The notes under the pieces were generated by a model that saw nothing but the letters and a program-made list of their open reading frames with translations, had not been told where the DNA came from and made no database searches. From Chloroflexota bacterium (GTDB lineage Bacteria > Chloroflexota > Dehalococcoidia > UBA2979), in NCBI GenBank assembly GCA_009391845.1, contig QWJG01000001.1, positions 1-64,000 on the forward strand: a DNA stretch of 64,000 bases, read 5' to 3'. Below are positions 8,865 to 15,646 of this stretch, piece after piece; position 1 is the first letter of the stretch, and every line of letters begins with the position of its first letter. Made by a program: the position numbers and the translations under genes.

Positions 8865-8896
8865 CGTTACCGCTCACCCCGCCCGGGACGGTAACG
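8865..8896. promoter_or_regulatory. Perfect 8-bp inverted repeat upstream of the propeller operon
   Basis: CGTTACCG at 8865-8872 and CGGTAACG at 8889-8896 form an exact inverted repeat with a 16-bp spacer. It lies 28 bp upstream of the minus-strand ATG at 8837, and no T-run follows, so an operator is more likely than a terminator. No regulator is identified. Confidence 0.4.
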
Positions 8897-9063
8897 CTGG
8901 GGAGTCGCCTCTCAGCCTTTCGCTGTCGGACCGCTCAAACGCGAAGTGATCGCGCCCCTGCGCAATTCACGATAGGAACGCACACCGTGGAGTGTCAACG
9001 AAGTGATCCGGGATGTAGGGGCTTCCATGACCCTTCCTTGACCTCTCTGCAGAGGGTGGTTGC

Positions 9064-9069
9064 TACGCT
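9064..9069 (+). promoter_or_regulatory. Putative -10 box of the M50 gene, leaderless arrangement
   Basis: TACGCT at 9064-9069 ends 6 bp before the GTG at 9076, and no ribosome site lies between. A TTGACC at 9038-9043 is a possible -35, but the 20-bp spacing is long. Confidence 0.4.
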
Positions 9070-9075
9070 GAACCA

Positions 9076-9816
9076 GTGATCCTCCAGTACCTCTCCGTCC
9101 TCGGTGACTCCCCCCTGGCGTTCCTCACCCTGATCAGCGCGTTCGCATTCGCGTTGTTTGCCGGCCTCACCGTGCACGAGTATTCGCACGCCCTCGTTGC
9201 GGACCGTCTGGGCGATGGCACCCCGCGCCGCTTTGGTCGCCTCTCGCTTAACCCGAAGGCCCATCTCGATCCGATCGGCTCGACGATGATCTTCTTCGTC
9301 GGGTTCGGTTGGGCGAAGCCGGTTCCGGTCAATCCGTCCGCCACCGCCAACCCGAAACAGACCATGACCTTGACCTCCTTCGCCGGTCCCGCCTCCAACG
9401 TCGTGATCGCAGGGGTCGCCGGGTTCCCGATCAACGCCGGTTGGATCCCGTTCCACCACCCCTTCGTCAGCCCGTCGCTGGCCGGCCGCTACGCGGAACT
9501 CTGGACCAGCTCGCCGGCGGATCTGCTGGGGCTCTTCCTCGGGACCGTCGTCCTGCTGAACGTCATTCTTGCCGTCTTCAACCTCCTCCCGATCGCACCC
9601 CTCGATGGCTTCAACGCCGCCGTCGGCCTGCTGCCCGACGATCTCTCGAGGCCGCTCGCCGCCACCGCTCCTTGGGGCATGCCGATCCTGCTCGCGCTGA
9701 TTTTCCTGCCCCGCTTCCTCGGCTACGACAGTCCGCTCTTCACCGTCATGAGCCCGGCGATCGATCTGCTGCTCAAGGCGTTCGTCGGGAACGCGACGGA
9801 TCTCCGATTTGGCTGA
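9076..9816 (+). CDS. Site-2-protease-family (M50) membrane metalloprotease
   Basis: The 246-residue protein is hydrophobic, with about five to six membrane helices. HEYSHA in the first third supplies the HExxH zinc site, and NLLPIAPLDGFN in the last third supplies the conserved Asp, as in the M50B branch that lacks a PDZ domain. Such proteins cut membrane proteins within the bilayer. The substrate is unknown. The start is GTG 9076, preceded by a -10-like box at a 6-bp distance. The gene overlaps the HD-domain gene by 8 bp, so the two are probably cotranslated. Confidence 0.88.
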   Translation: MILQYLSVLGDSPLAFLTLISAFAFALFAGLTVHEYSHALVADRLGDGTPRRFGRLSLNPKAHLDPIGSTMIFFVGFGWAKPVPVNPSATANPKQTMTLTSFAGPASNVVIAGVAGFPINAGWIPFHHPFVSPSLAGRYAELWTSSPADLLGLFLGTVVLLNVILAVFNLLPIAPLDGFNAAVGLLPDDLSRPLAATAPWGMPILLALIFLPRFLGYDSPLFTVMSPAIDLLLKAFVGNATDLRFG

Positions 9817-10384
9817 GGCGGCTCGGGTCACCGCCGGATCCCTGCGCGCGCTCCGCCGCTGGCCCTACCGCATCGCCCAGCTTGGCCGCGCGCTTCGCAC
9901 CGCCGTCACCCCCGAGGACGCACGCGCCATCGGCGCCCTCCTCTCCGCGGCCGAACTCCAGCTCTTCCTCGCGATGCGCCCGCGTGATCGCCGCCACGCG
10001 GTGGAGACCATGCGCCTCGCCCGCCGCGCCGCCTCCGAGGCTGGCGCGGTCCCGAGCGATGACCTGCTCGTCGCCGCGCTCATGCACGACGTCGGCAAGG
10101 GCACCCTCCGCGTCGAGGACCGCGTCCTTTACGTCATTCTCCGTGCCGTCTCGCTGCGCCTCGTCGATCGACTCGCGCGCGAACCGGGCGCCCTCGCGGT
10201 GTCATCCGCCCACTGGCGCCAGGCGCTCTGGCGCCTCCGCCACCACGCTGCGCTCGGTGCCGCGTTACTCCACGCCGCCGGCAGCCACCCGCGCGTCATC
10301 GAGCTGACCGCGATCCACCACGACCCGCCTGCCTCCGACGATCGCGAACTGCACTGGCTGCTCGTCGCGGACGAGGCTGCCTGA
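9809..10384 (+). CDS. HD-domain phosphohydrolase-like protein
   Basis: The protein has 191 residues from a TTG at 9809 that overlaps the M50 gene. ALMHDVGKG around residue 90 is the HD metal-binding signature, and HHAALGAALLHAAG and AIHHDPP provide further His residues in the expected order. HD proteins hydrolyse nucleotides or phosphodiesters, but the substrate is not evident. The N-terminal ~75 residues are Arg-rich helices that may fold with the HD core. The start is uncertain because no ribosome site is obvious; coupling to the upstream gene is inferred. Confidence 0.78.
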   Translation: MAEAARVTAGSLRALRRWPYRIAQLGRALRTAVTPEDARAIGALLSAAELQLFLAMRPRDRRHAVETMRLARRAASEAGAVPSDDLLVAALMHDVGKGTLRVEDRVLYVILRAVSLRLVDRLAREPGALAVSSAHWRQALWRLRHHAALGAALLHAAGSHPRVIELTAIHHDPPASDDRELHWLLVADEAA

Positions 10385-10503
10385 GCCCAGCCCCGGTCGC
10401 TGCCACCCCGGTCCTCCCATCTGCCTCAGCGCTCGGTGCTACCATCGTCGGTACGCGCTCGAGCCAATCTCGCGTGATCTAACGGGGTGAACGGGGCGTT
10501 CTC

Positions 10504-11535
10504 ATGACACAAGTCGCGATCCTCGGAACCGGGCTGATCGGCACCTCGATCGGCCTCGCGCTCAAGGCGAATTCAGAGGTCAAGAACCTCGAGCTCGTTG
10601 GCTACGACCGAGAGCTGATCAATCTTCGTCAAGCGAAGAAGATCGGCGCGGTTGATCGCATCGAGCCGAATATCGCCAACGCCGTCCGCGACGCGCACCT
10701 GATCGTCCTCGCCGCCCCGGTGCTCGCCAACCACCGCATGCTTGAGTACATCGCGCCGCACCTTCCGGAGGGCGCCGTCGTCACCGACACCGGCTCCACC
10801 AAGGGCGCCACCATGGCCGCCGCCGCCGAGCACCTGCCTCGCGGGGTCAGCTTCGTCGGCGGACACCCGATGGCCGGCAAGACCGAGGTTGGTCCTGGCC
10901 ACGCCGATCCCACGCTCTTCAAGGGCGCCCGCTGGATCGTCACCGCTCCCGCCTCCGCACCTGAAAACGCCGTCAAATCCGTCTTCAGCCTCGCCGAGGC
11001 CGTTGGCGCGATCCCGATGATCATGGATCCCCAGGAGCACGACGCCTACGTCGCCGCCATCTCCCACCTCCCCATGGTCGCCGCGCACGCGATGTTCGGC
11101 CTGGTCCGTCGCTCCGAGGCCTGGCCCGAGCTCTCGCTCCTTGCCGCCGGCGGCTTCAAAAGCTCCACGCGGCTGGCCGCCACCGATCCTTCGATGGCCT
11201 ACGACATCCTCGCGACCAATCGCGAGCAGACGATTCACTGGCTCGATCGCTTCATCGACGAACTCCGCGACATGCGCGACCGCCTCGGTGACGATGACCG
11301 CGAGAGCCTCTTCACCGACATCGCCAAGTCCGAACTCGACTACAGCGCCTTCCTGCTCGGTGCCGTCGGCCGCAAGGAAGATTCGACGGTCGCCTCCGAG
11401 GCCGACCAGTTCGATTTCAGCGCACTGCTGATCGGACAGATGGCGAAGGACAAGATCAGCGACATGACCTCGGACTCCGAAAACCGGATCCGCAAGGCGG
11501 AGTTGGCCCGTCGCATGAAGCGCGACATCGACTGA
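10504..11535 (+). CDS. tyrA: Prephenate dehydrogenase
   Basis: The 343-residue protein converts prephenate to 4-hydroxyphenylpyruvate with NAD(P), the tyrosine branch of aromatic amino-acid synthesis. The Rossmann motif ILGTGLIGTSIGLALK is at the N-terminus, TDTGSTKG and GGHPMAGKTEVG are family signatures, and the alpha-helical dimer domain follows (about 175-290). A short hydrophilic tail replaces the ACT domain of many homologues, so tyrosine feedback through ACT is not expected. The gene lies upstream of aroA. Its last codons and stop are duplicated in tandem downstream. Confidence 0.93.
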   Translation: MTQVAILGTGLIGTSIGLALKANSEVKNLELVGYDRELINLRQAKKIGAVDRIEPNIANAVRDAHLIVLAAPVLANHRMLEYIAPHLPEGAVVTDTGSTKGATMAAAAEHLPRGVSFVGGHPMAGKTEVGPGHADPTLFKGARWIVTAPASAPENAVKSVFSLAEAVGAIPMIMDPQEHDAYVAAISHLPMVAAHAMFGLVRRSEAWPELSLLAAGGFKSSTRLAATDPSMAYDILATNREQTIHWLDRFIDELRDMRDRLGDDDRESLFTDIAKSELDYSAFLLGAVGRKEDSTVASEADQFDFSALLIGQMAKDKISDMTSDSENRIRKAELARRMKRDID

Positions 11536-11661
11536 GTTACGGTCGCATGAAGCGCGACATCGACTGAGTTACGGTCGCATGAAGCGCGACATCGACTGAG
11601 TTACGGTCGCACGAAGCGCGACATCGACTGAGTTACGGTCGCATGAAGCGCGACATCGACT
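11512..11661 (+). repeat. Five tandem 32-bp repeats duplicating the tyrA 3' end
   Basis: Copies begin at 11512, 11544, 11576, 11608 and 11640 with an exact 32-bp period. The first is the end of tyrA itself (codons for MKRDID plus TGA), and the fifth is partial, ending in TAA instead of TGA. The fourth has one T-to-C change. The array fills most of the tyrA-aroA spacer. Confidence 0.95.
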
Positions 11662-11703
11662 AAGCGGCGGACGGCCGTCGCCGAACAGCTGAAGAGACCT
11701 TCG

Positions 11704-13014
11704 ATGACTACCGAACCGACCGCGCGCACGATCCACGGCGCGAACCGCCTCCGCGGCGAACTGCATGTCCCCGGCGACAAATCGATCTCCCACCGTGCGC
11801 TCATGTTCAACGCGCTCGCACGCGGGCGCGCACGCGTCGATGGCTTCCTGAACGCCGCCGATACCCGCTCCACCATGGCCTGCCTCCGCGCTCTCGGCGC
11901 CAGCATCGAGGAGGGCGCGGACGGCGCCATCTACATCGAGGGCCGCGGGCGCGCCGGATTGACCGAGGCCAGCGATGTCCTCGACTGCGGCAACTCGGGG
12001 ACCTCGATGCGTCTGCTCGCCGGCATCGTCGCCGGTCTGCCCGGCCTTGCGGTGCTCACTGGCGACGCCTCGCTGCGCAACCGCACGATGGCGCGCATCG
12101 TCCGCCCGCTCAACGAACTCGGCGCTCGCGTCACCGCCCGCGCCGAAGGCACGCTGCCCCCCGTCGTGATCGAGGGCGGTCGCATCGCCGGCGGCCAGCG
12201 CCTGGAGACGCCGATGGCCTCGGCGCAGGTGAAGTCCGCGATCCTCCTCGCCGGCCTCGCCGCGGATGGGCCGACCACCGTCGTCCAGCCCGCGCAGACC
12301 CGCGATCACACGGAGCGCCTGCTCGCCGCGATGGGCGCGCACATCGTTGTGGATGGTCCGTCCGTCATCCTCACGCCGCCCGACGGTGACCTCATCGCCG
12401 TCGACGTGCGCGTCCCCGGCGACATCTCGACCGCGGCAGCCTGGATCGTCGCCGCCACCGTGCACCCCGACGCCGAACTCGTCCTCCACGGCGTCGGCGT
12501 CAACGAGACCCGCAGCGGCATCATCGACATCCTTCGCGCCATGGGCGCCGATATCGAACTCACCGAGGAGCGCACCGTCGGCGGCGAACCCGTCGCCGAC
12601 CTCGTCGTCCGCTCCGCGGCGCTCCACGGCATCGAGGTCGCGGGCGACCTGATCCCGCGCGCGATCGACGAACTCCCGCTCGTTGCGCTCGCCGGCGCGC
12701 TCGCCACCGGCGAGACGGTGATCCGTGACGCCGAGGAGCTCCGCGTCAAGGAATCGGATCGCGTCGCCACCACCGGCGCCGTCCTCCGCGCCTTCGGCGT
12801 CGATCTCGAGGAGCGCCCCGACGGCCTCCGCGTCAGCGGCGGCGCCACCATCCGAGGCGCCAGCGTCGACTCCGCGCTCGACCATCGCGTCGCCATGCTC
12901 GGCGCGGTCGCCGGCCTGCTCGCGGACGGCGATACCACCGTCACCGGGGCGGACGCCGTGGCCGTGTCGTATCCTGCCTTCTGGTCGGATCTCGGGCGTA
13001 TCAGCGCTCAGTAG
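11704..13014 (+). CDS. aroA: 3-phosphoshikimate 1-carboxyvinyltransferase (EPSP synthase)
   Basis: The 436-residue protein joins phosphoenolpyruvate and shikimate-3-phosphate, the sixth step of the shikimate pathway. Signatures are VPGDKSISHRALM near residue 24, GNSGTSMRLLAG near residue 99, LRNRTMARIVRPL, and late in the protein ELRVKESDR. The Gly in the GNSGTS context is followed by Ser-Met rather than Ala-Met or Thr-Ala patterns, but the site is otherwise standard. It lies between tyrA and the gmk pair. AGAG lies upstream of the ATG. Confidence 0.95.
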   Translation: MTTEPTARTIHGANRLRGELHVPGDKSISHRALMFNALARGRARVDGFLNAADTRSTMACLRALGASIEEGADGAIYIEGRGRAGLTEASDVLDCGNSGTSMRLLAGIVAGLPGLAVLTGDASLRNRTMARIVRPLNELGARVTARAEGTLPPVVIEGGRIAGGQRLETPMASAQVKSAILLAGLAADGPTTVVQPAQTRDHTERLLAAMGAHIVVDGPSVILTPPDGDLIAVDVRVPGDISTAAAWIVAATVHPDAELVLHGVGVNETRSGIIDILRAMGADIELTEERTVGGEPVADLVVRSAALHGIEVAGDLIPRAIDELPLVALAGALATGETVIRDAEELRVKESDRVATTGAVLRAFGVDLEERPDGLRVSGGATIRGASVDSALDHRVAMLGAVAGLLADGDTTVTGADAVAVSYPAFWSDLGRISAQ

Positions 13015-13064
13015 CAGTTCCAACCGCCGTCACCCGCTGACCTCCGCACCACGAGGGATCCGCG

Positions 13065-13337
13065 ATGGCCGATCGCACCGAACTCGTTCACGTGGGCTTC
13101 GACAACAGCCTGGCGCTCAACCGCGTCATCGCTGTCGCCGCCCCAACCTCCGCGCCCGTGAAGCGGATGGTCCAGCGCGGCAAGCAGCAGGAACGCGTCA
13201 TCGATCTCACCAGCGGTCGCCGCACCAAAGCCGTCGTCGTCCTCGAGGATGACTGGGTCGCGCTCATCGCCATCACCCCGGAGACCTTTGCCAGCCGCGT
13301 CGCCTCCATCCGCCAGGCCTCGGACGCCGCGGCCTAG
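13065..13337 (+). CDS. RemA-family (DUF370) regulator-like protein
   Basis: This 90-residue protein matches the DUF370/RemA family: HVGFDNSLALNRVIAV at the start, then APVKRM and TSGRRTKAVVVLEDD. In Bacillus, RemA is a DNA-binding activator of biofilm matrix genes, and the family is often found directly before gmk, as here. The stop codon abuts the gmk GTG, so both are coexpressed. Its role in this organism is not known; ties to matrix production are inference. Confidence 0.85.
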   Translation: MADRTELVHVGFDNSLALNRVIAVAAPTSAPVKRMVQRGKQQERVIDLTSGRRTKAVVVLEDDWVALIAITPETFASRVASIRQASDAAA

Positions 13338-13964
13338 GTGAGCGACGCTCCCGGGCCGCTGCTCGATCGCCCCGATCCCCCGCTCGTCATCGTCCTCTCC
13401 GGCCCGTCGGGCGTCGGCAAGGATGCCGTCATCCAGCGGATGATCGAACTTGGCCACCCAATCCGGATGCCGGTCACCATGACTACCCGCCCGCGCCGCT
13501 CCGAGGAGATCGATGGCGTCCACTACGTCTTCGTTGACCTCGCGGAGTTCGAGCGCCAGGTCGAGGCGGGCGAGCTACTTGAGCACGCCAAGGTCTACGG
13601 CAACCGCTACGGCGTCCCGCGCGCCCAGGTGCGCGCCGCCATGGCCACCGGTAACCACGTACTGATCCGCGTCGACGTCCAGGGCGCCGCTTCCCTCCGC
13701 GACACACTCCCGGGCGCCGTCTCGATCTTCCTCGTCCCCAACGACCTCGCCCACCTCGAGGCCCACCTGCGCGAGCGCGGATCCGAGGACGCCGCCGCCC
13801 TCCGCCGCCGCCTCGAGCAGGTCGAGGCCGAACTGCGCGAAGCCGCGTACTTCACCCACGTGATCGAGAACGTCGAGGGCGACCTCGATGGCACCGTACG
13901 CGCCGTCGCCGCCGCGATCCGTGCCGAAGCCGCCCGCGCGGATCGCGCCCCGATCGAGGTCTAG
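13338..13964 (+). CDS. gmk: Guanylate kinase
   Basis: The 208-residue protein phosphorylates GMP to GDP with ATP. The P-loop is SGPSGVGKDAV, followed by TTRPRRSEEIDGVHYVF (GMP-binding region) and the lid segment LRERGSEDAAALRRRL. It starts at GTG 13338, directly after the stop of the RemA-like gene. The C-terminus ends AIRAEAARADRAPIEV. In many bacteria gmk is followed by rpoZ, which is not seen here. Confidence 0.93.
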   Translation: MSDAPGPLLDRPDPPLVIVLSGPSGVGKDAVIQRMIELGHPIRMPVTMTTRPRRSEEIDGVHYVFVDLAEFERQVEAGELLEHAKVYGNRYGVPRAQVRAAMATGNHVLIRVDVQGAASLRDTLPGAVSIFLVPNDLAHLEAHLRERGSEDAAALRRRLEQVEAELREAAYFTHVIENVEGDLDGTVRAVAAAIRAEAARADRAPIEV

Positions 13965-14011
13965 TAACCTCACCCATTCCTCGCTAGCATTCGGCCGAGC
14001 GGAGGCCGGTC

Positions 14012-14656
14012 GTGGCGGACGAGTACGTGGTTCGGAACGCGCGCGAGTACGAAACCGGCGTCATCGACTACACGTCGTACAACGAGGACCGCGCTCCGAT
14101 CATGGGCTACCTCGACGCGCTCTGTGAGCGAACCGCCACCGGCGCGCGGGTCCTGGACCTCAGATGTGGGCGGGGCTGGGAGACGCGGACGCTCCACGAC
14201 CGCGGGTACCAGCCGGTCGGCTTCGACCTCTCGCGTGCGTTCCTCGAGCATGTTCGCCACCAGCAGCCCGCGATCCCCTGCGTGCGCGGCGACATGCGCC
14301 GCCTCCCCTTCGCTGACGCCTCATTCGAGGGCGCCTGGGCCTCCGCGTCGCTGCTGCACATGTCACGCACGGACCTCGATGTCGCGCTCGCCGAGCTCGC
14401 TCGCGTGCTCCGCCCCGGCGCCGCCTTCGTCGGCTCCGTGCAAGTTGGCGACAGCGAGGGCTTCGTCCCGCGGAAGTCGGCCCCCGGCGCGGAGCTCTTC
14501 TACGGCTACCTCGCGCCCGAGGACTGGCGGGCCCGCGTCGAAGCCGCTGGTTTCGCGATCGACGACCTCGTCATCGAGATCCACGAGGAGGAGCAATCGC
14601 ACCTCAACGCGGGATCGCGCGGCTGGGCTACCGTAATCGCGCGGCGAGGAGCGTAG
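14012..14656 (+). CDS. Class I SAM-dependent methyltransferase
   Basis: The 214-residue protein has the SAM-binding motif I as VLDLRCGRG near residue 48 (Arg instead of the common Gly), an acidic loop GFDLSRAF, a post-motif FADASFEGAWASASLLHM and a helical cap. This is the Methyltransf_11 type used on small molecules or quinone-like substrates. It starts at GTG 14012 with GCGGAGG upstream, and a possible -10 lies at 13985-13990. The substrate cannot be assigned. It ends 2 bp before the pyrophosphatase-like gene. Confidence 0.82.
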   Translation: MADEYVVRNAREYETGVIDYTSYNEDRAPIMGYLDALCERTATGARVLDLRCGRGWETRTLHDRGYQPVGFDLSRAFLEHVRHQQPAIPCVRGDMRRLPFADASFEGAWASASLLHMSRTDLDVALAELARVLRPGAAFVGSVQVGDSEGFVPRKSAPGAELFYGYLAPEDWRARVEAAGFAIDDLVIEIHEEEQSHLNAGSRGWATVIARRGA

Positions 14657-14658
14657 CG

Positions 14659-15054
14659 ATGGACGACTCACTCCACCCCCAGGACTGGACCGGGCGCACC
14701 ACGCGCGTCGTGATCGATCGCCCGCTCGGATCCACTCACCCCGAGCACGGCTACGCCTACGAGGTGAACTACGGCTTCGTCCCCGGCGTGCTCGCCCCCG
14801 ACGGGGAAGAACTCGACGTCTACCTCCTCGGTACCAGCGAACCCCTCGAGGTCTGCGAGCGCGCCGAGGTCGTCGGCATCGTGCGCCGTCGCGATGACGT
14901 CGAAGACAAGCTCGTCGCCGTCGTCGGCGCGGAGACCTGGGACGCCCAGAAGATCGCCGCGGCCGTCCGCTTTCAGGAGCAGTTCTTCGATTCATACGTG
15001 GAGTTGTGTGACTCGGCCCAGCAGCTTGGCTCGCGAGGCCCGGACGAGGCGTAG
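14659..15054 (+). CDS. Inorganic pyrophosphatase-like protein (short)
   Basis: The 131-residue protein contains NYGFVPGVLAPDGEELDVYLL, matching the Asp-rich active-site core of family I pyrophosphatases, and later RRRDDVEDKLVAVV. It is shorter than canonical enzymes (about 170 residues) and lacks part of the usual N-terminus. Short relatives are often annotated as inorganic diphosphatase. Hydrolysis of PPi is therefore likely but unproven. The ATG lies 2 bp after the methyltransferase stop, preceded by GGCGAGGAGC. It is followed by the trp leader. Confidence 0.75.
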   Translation: MDDSLHPQDWTGRTTRVVIDRPLGSTHPEHGYAYEVNYGFVPGVLAPDGEELDVYLLGTSEPLEVCERAEVVGIVRRRDDVEDKLVAVVGAETWDAQKIAAAVRFQEQFFDSYVELCDSAQQLGSRGPDEA

Positions 15055-15071
15055 GCGGGCCGCTAATCTCG

Positions 15072-15100
15072 TTGCATGCTTTCGAGCTGTGGCGTAGCCT
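15072..15100 (+). promoter_or_regulatory. Probable promoter of the trp T-box leader
   Basis: TTGCAT (15072-15077) and TAGCCT (15095-15100) are separated by 17 bp. Transcription from about 15107 would begin just before the T-box Stem I. Only one base departs from the -35 consensus core TTGC/AA. Confidence 0.5.
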
Positions 15101-15112
15101 CGACCGATTACT

Positions 15113-15414
15113 GAGGTTTCAATACCGACGTTGATCGGGAGTAGTACGTCGTCACGCGGGGCTACAGAGAACCGGACAAGCTGAGAACCGGCGCCCGCCA
15201 GCAACGACCGAATGGACCCGTGAGTCTCGGCCCAAACGCGCTCCTCTGGAGCGCAAGTAGGCGTCGACGGTGTGGGCGCCGTTATCCAGGCCCAGGGCAT
15301 CGCCCCGTCTCGAACGGTGGCCGTGCTCCGAAGATGCGTCGACGCGGCTCCGCCGTGCCGGCGAAATGTGGGTGGCACCGCGAGGACCATCGCCCCACGG
15401 GCGGTGGTTTTTTT
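15113..15414 (+). promoter_or_regulatory. Tryptophan T-box riboswitch leader
   Basis: The 580-bp gap before trpE holds a full T-box leader. Stem I landmarks run from about 15135: GGGAGTAGTA, then the paired region AGAGAACCGG and CTGAGAACCGG, then the specifier loop. There GAATGGACC places UGG, the Trp codon, at 15213-15215. The conserved T-box TGGGTGGCACCGCG is at 15369-15382. Its bulge UGGC is complementary to an acceptor end GCCA, which fits tRNA-Trp with a G discriminator base. A terminator follows. Uncharged tRNA-Trp should stabilise the antiterminator and allow trp transcription. Confidence 0.92.
15386..15414 (+). terminator. Regulated intrinsic terminator of the trp T-box
   Basis: ACCATCGCCC (15386-15395) pairs with GGGCGGTGGT (15399-15408) over 10 bp including one G-U, with a 3-nt loop and seven consecutive T ending at 15414. 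It starts just after the T-box sequence, the expected position for a transcription-attenuating terminator. Confidence 0.92.
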
Positions 15415-15499
15415 GTGTGCGAAACGATCTCGGTCAACCGCCCGAGGCGAGACGAGGAGCCCTCGGCCGTATGGCCGCTGGGATGAGGAGAATCGAACG

Positions 15500-15646
15500 A
15501 TGAGCAGCGACACCCGTCACGTGCCCGCCAACGCCGGTCGCCCTCTGGGCGATCACAGCGGCCGGGGGCAGTGGTGGCGCAGCCGTGCACGTTCGCTCAG
15601 CCGCCGTCCCGCAAGCGCCATACACGAGGTTCGCCATGCCCGGTGA
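15500..15646 (+). CDS. Candidate trp leader peptide with tandem Trp codons, overlapping trpE start
   Basis: An ATG at 15500 follows GAGGAG (15485-15490) at 9-nt spacing. The 48-residue frame holds two adjacent TGG codons at 15572-15577 and stops at TGA 15644-15646, 11 bp inside trpE. TGGCGC (15575-15580, including the second Trp codon) can pair with GCGCCA (15615-15620) just upstream of the trpE ribosome site. This recalls trpL peptides of proteobacteria and actinobacteria, but here it lies after a T-box. Open frames are common in GC-rich DNA, so this is a candidate, not a certainty. Confidence 0.45.
   Translation: MSSDTRHVPANAGRPLGDHSGRGQWWRSRARSLSRRPASAIHEVRHAR

Noticed and set aside
11512..11661. 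Possible CRISPR array
   Set aside because: Repeats are directly adjacent with no unique spacers and the first copy is tyrA coding sequence; no cas genes.
11569..13023. Long 484-codon open frame antisense to aroA
   Set aside because: It is a GC-rich shadow of aroA, with Asp/Gly/Ala-rich low complexity and no domain; aroA is unambiguous on the other strand.
15272..15499. Extending the Trp-rich leader frame upstream into the T-box
   Set aside because: The open frame there is a by-product of GC-rich RNA-structure sequence and would run through the terminator; ATG 15500 has the ribosome site.
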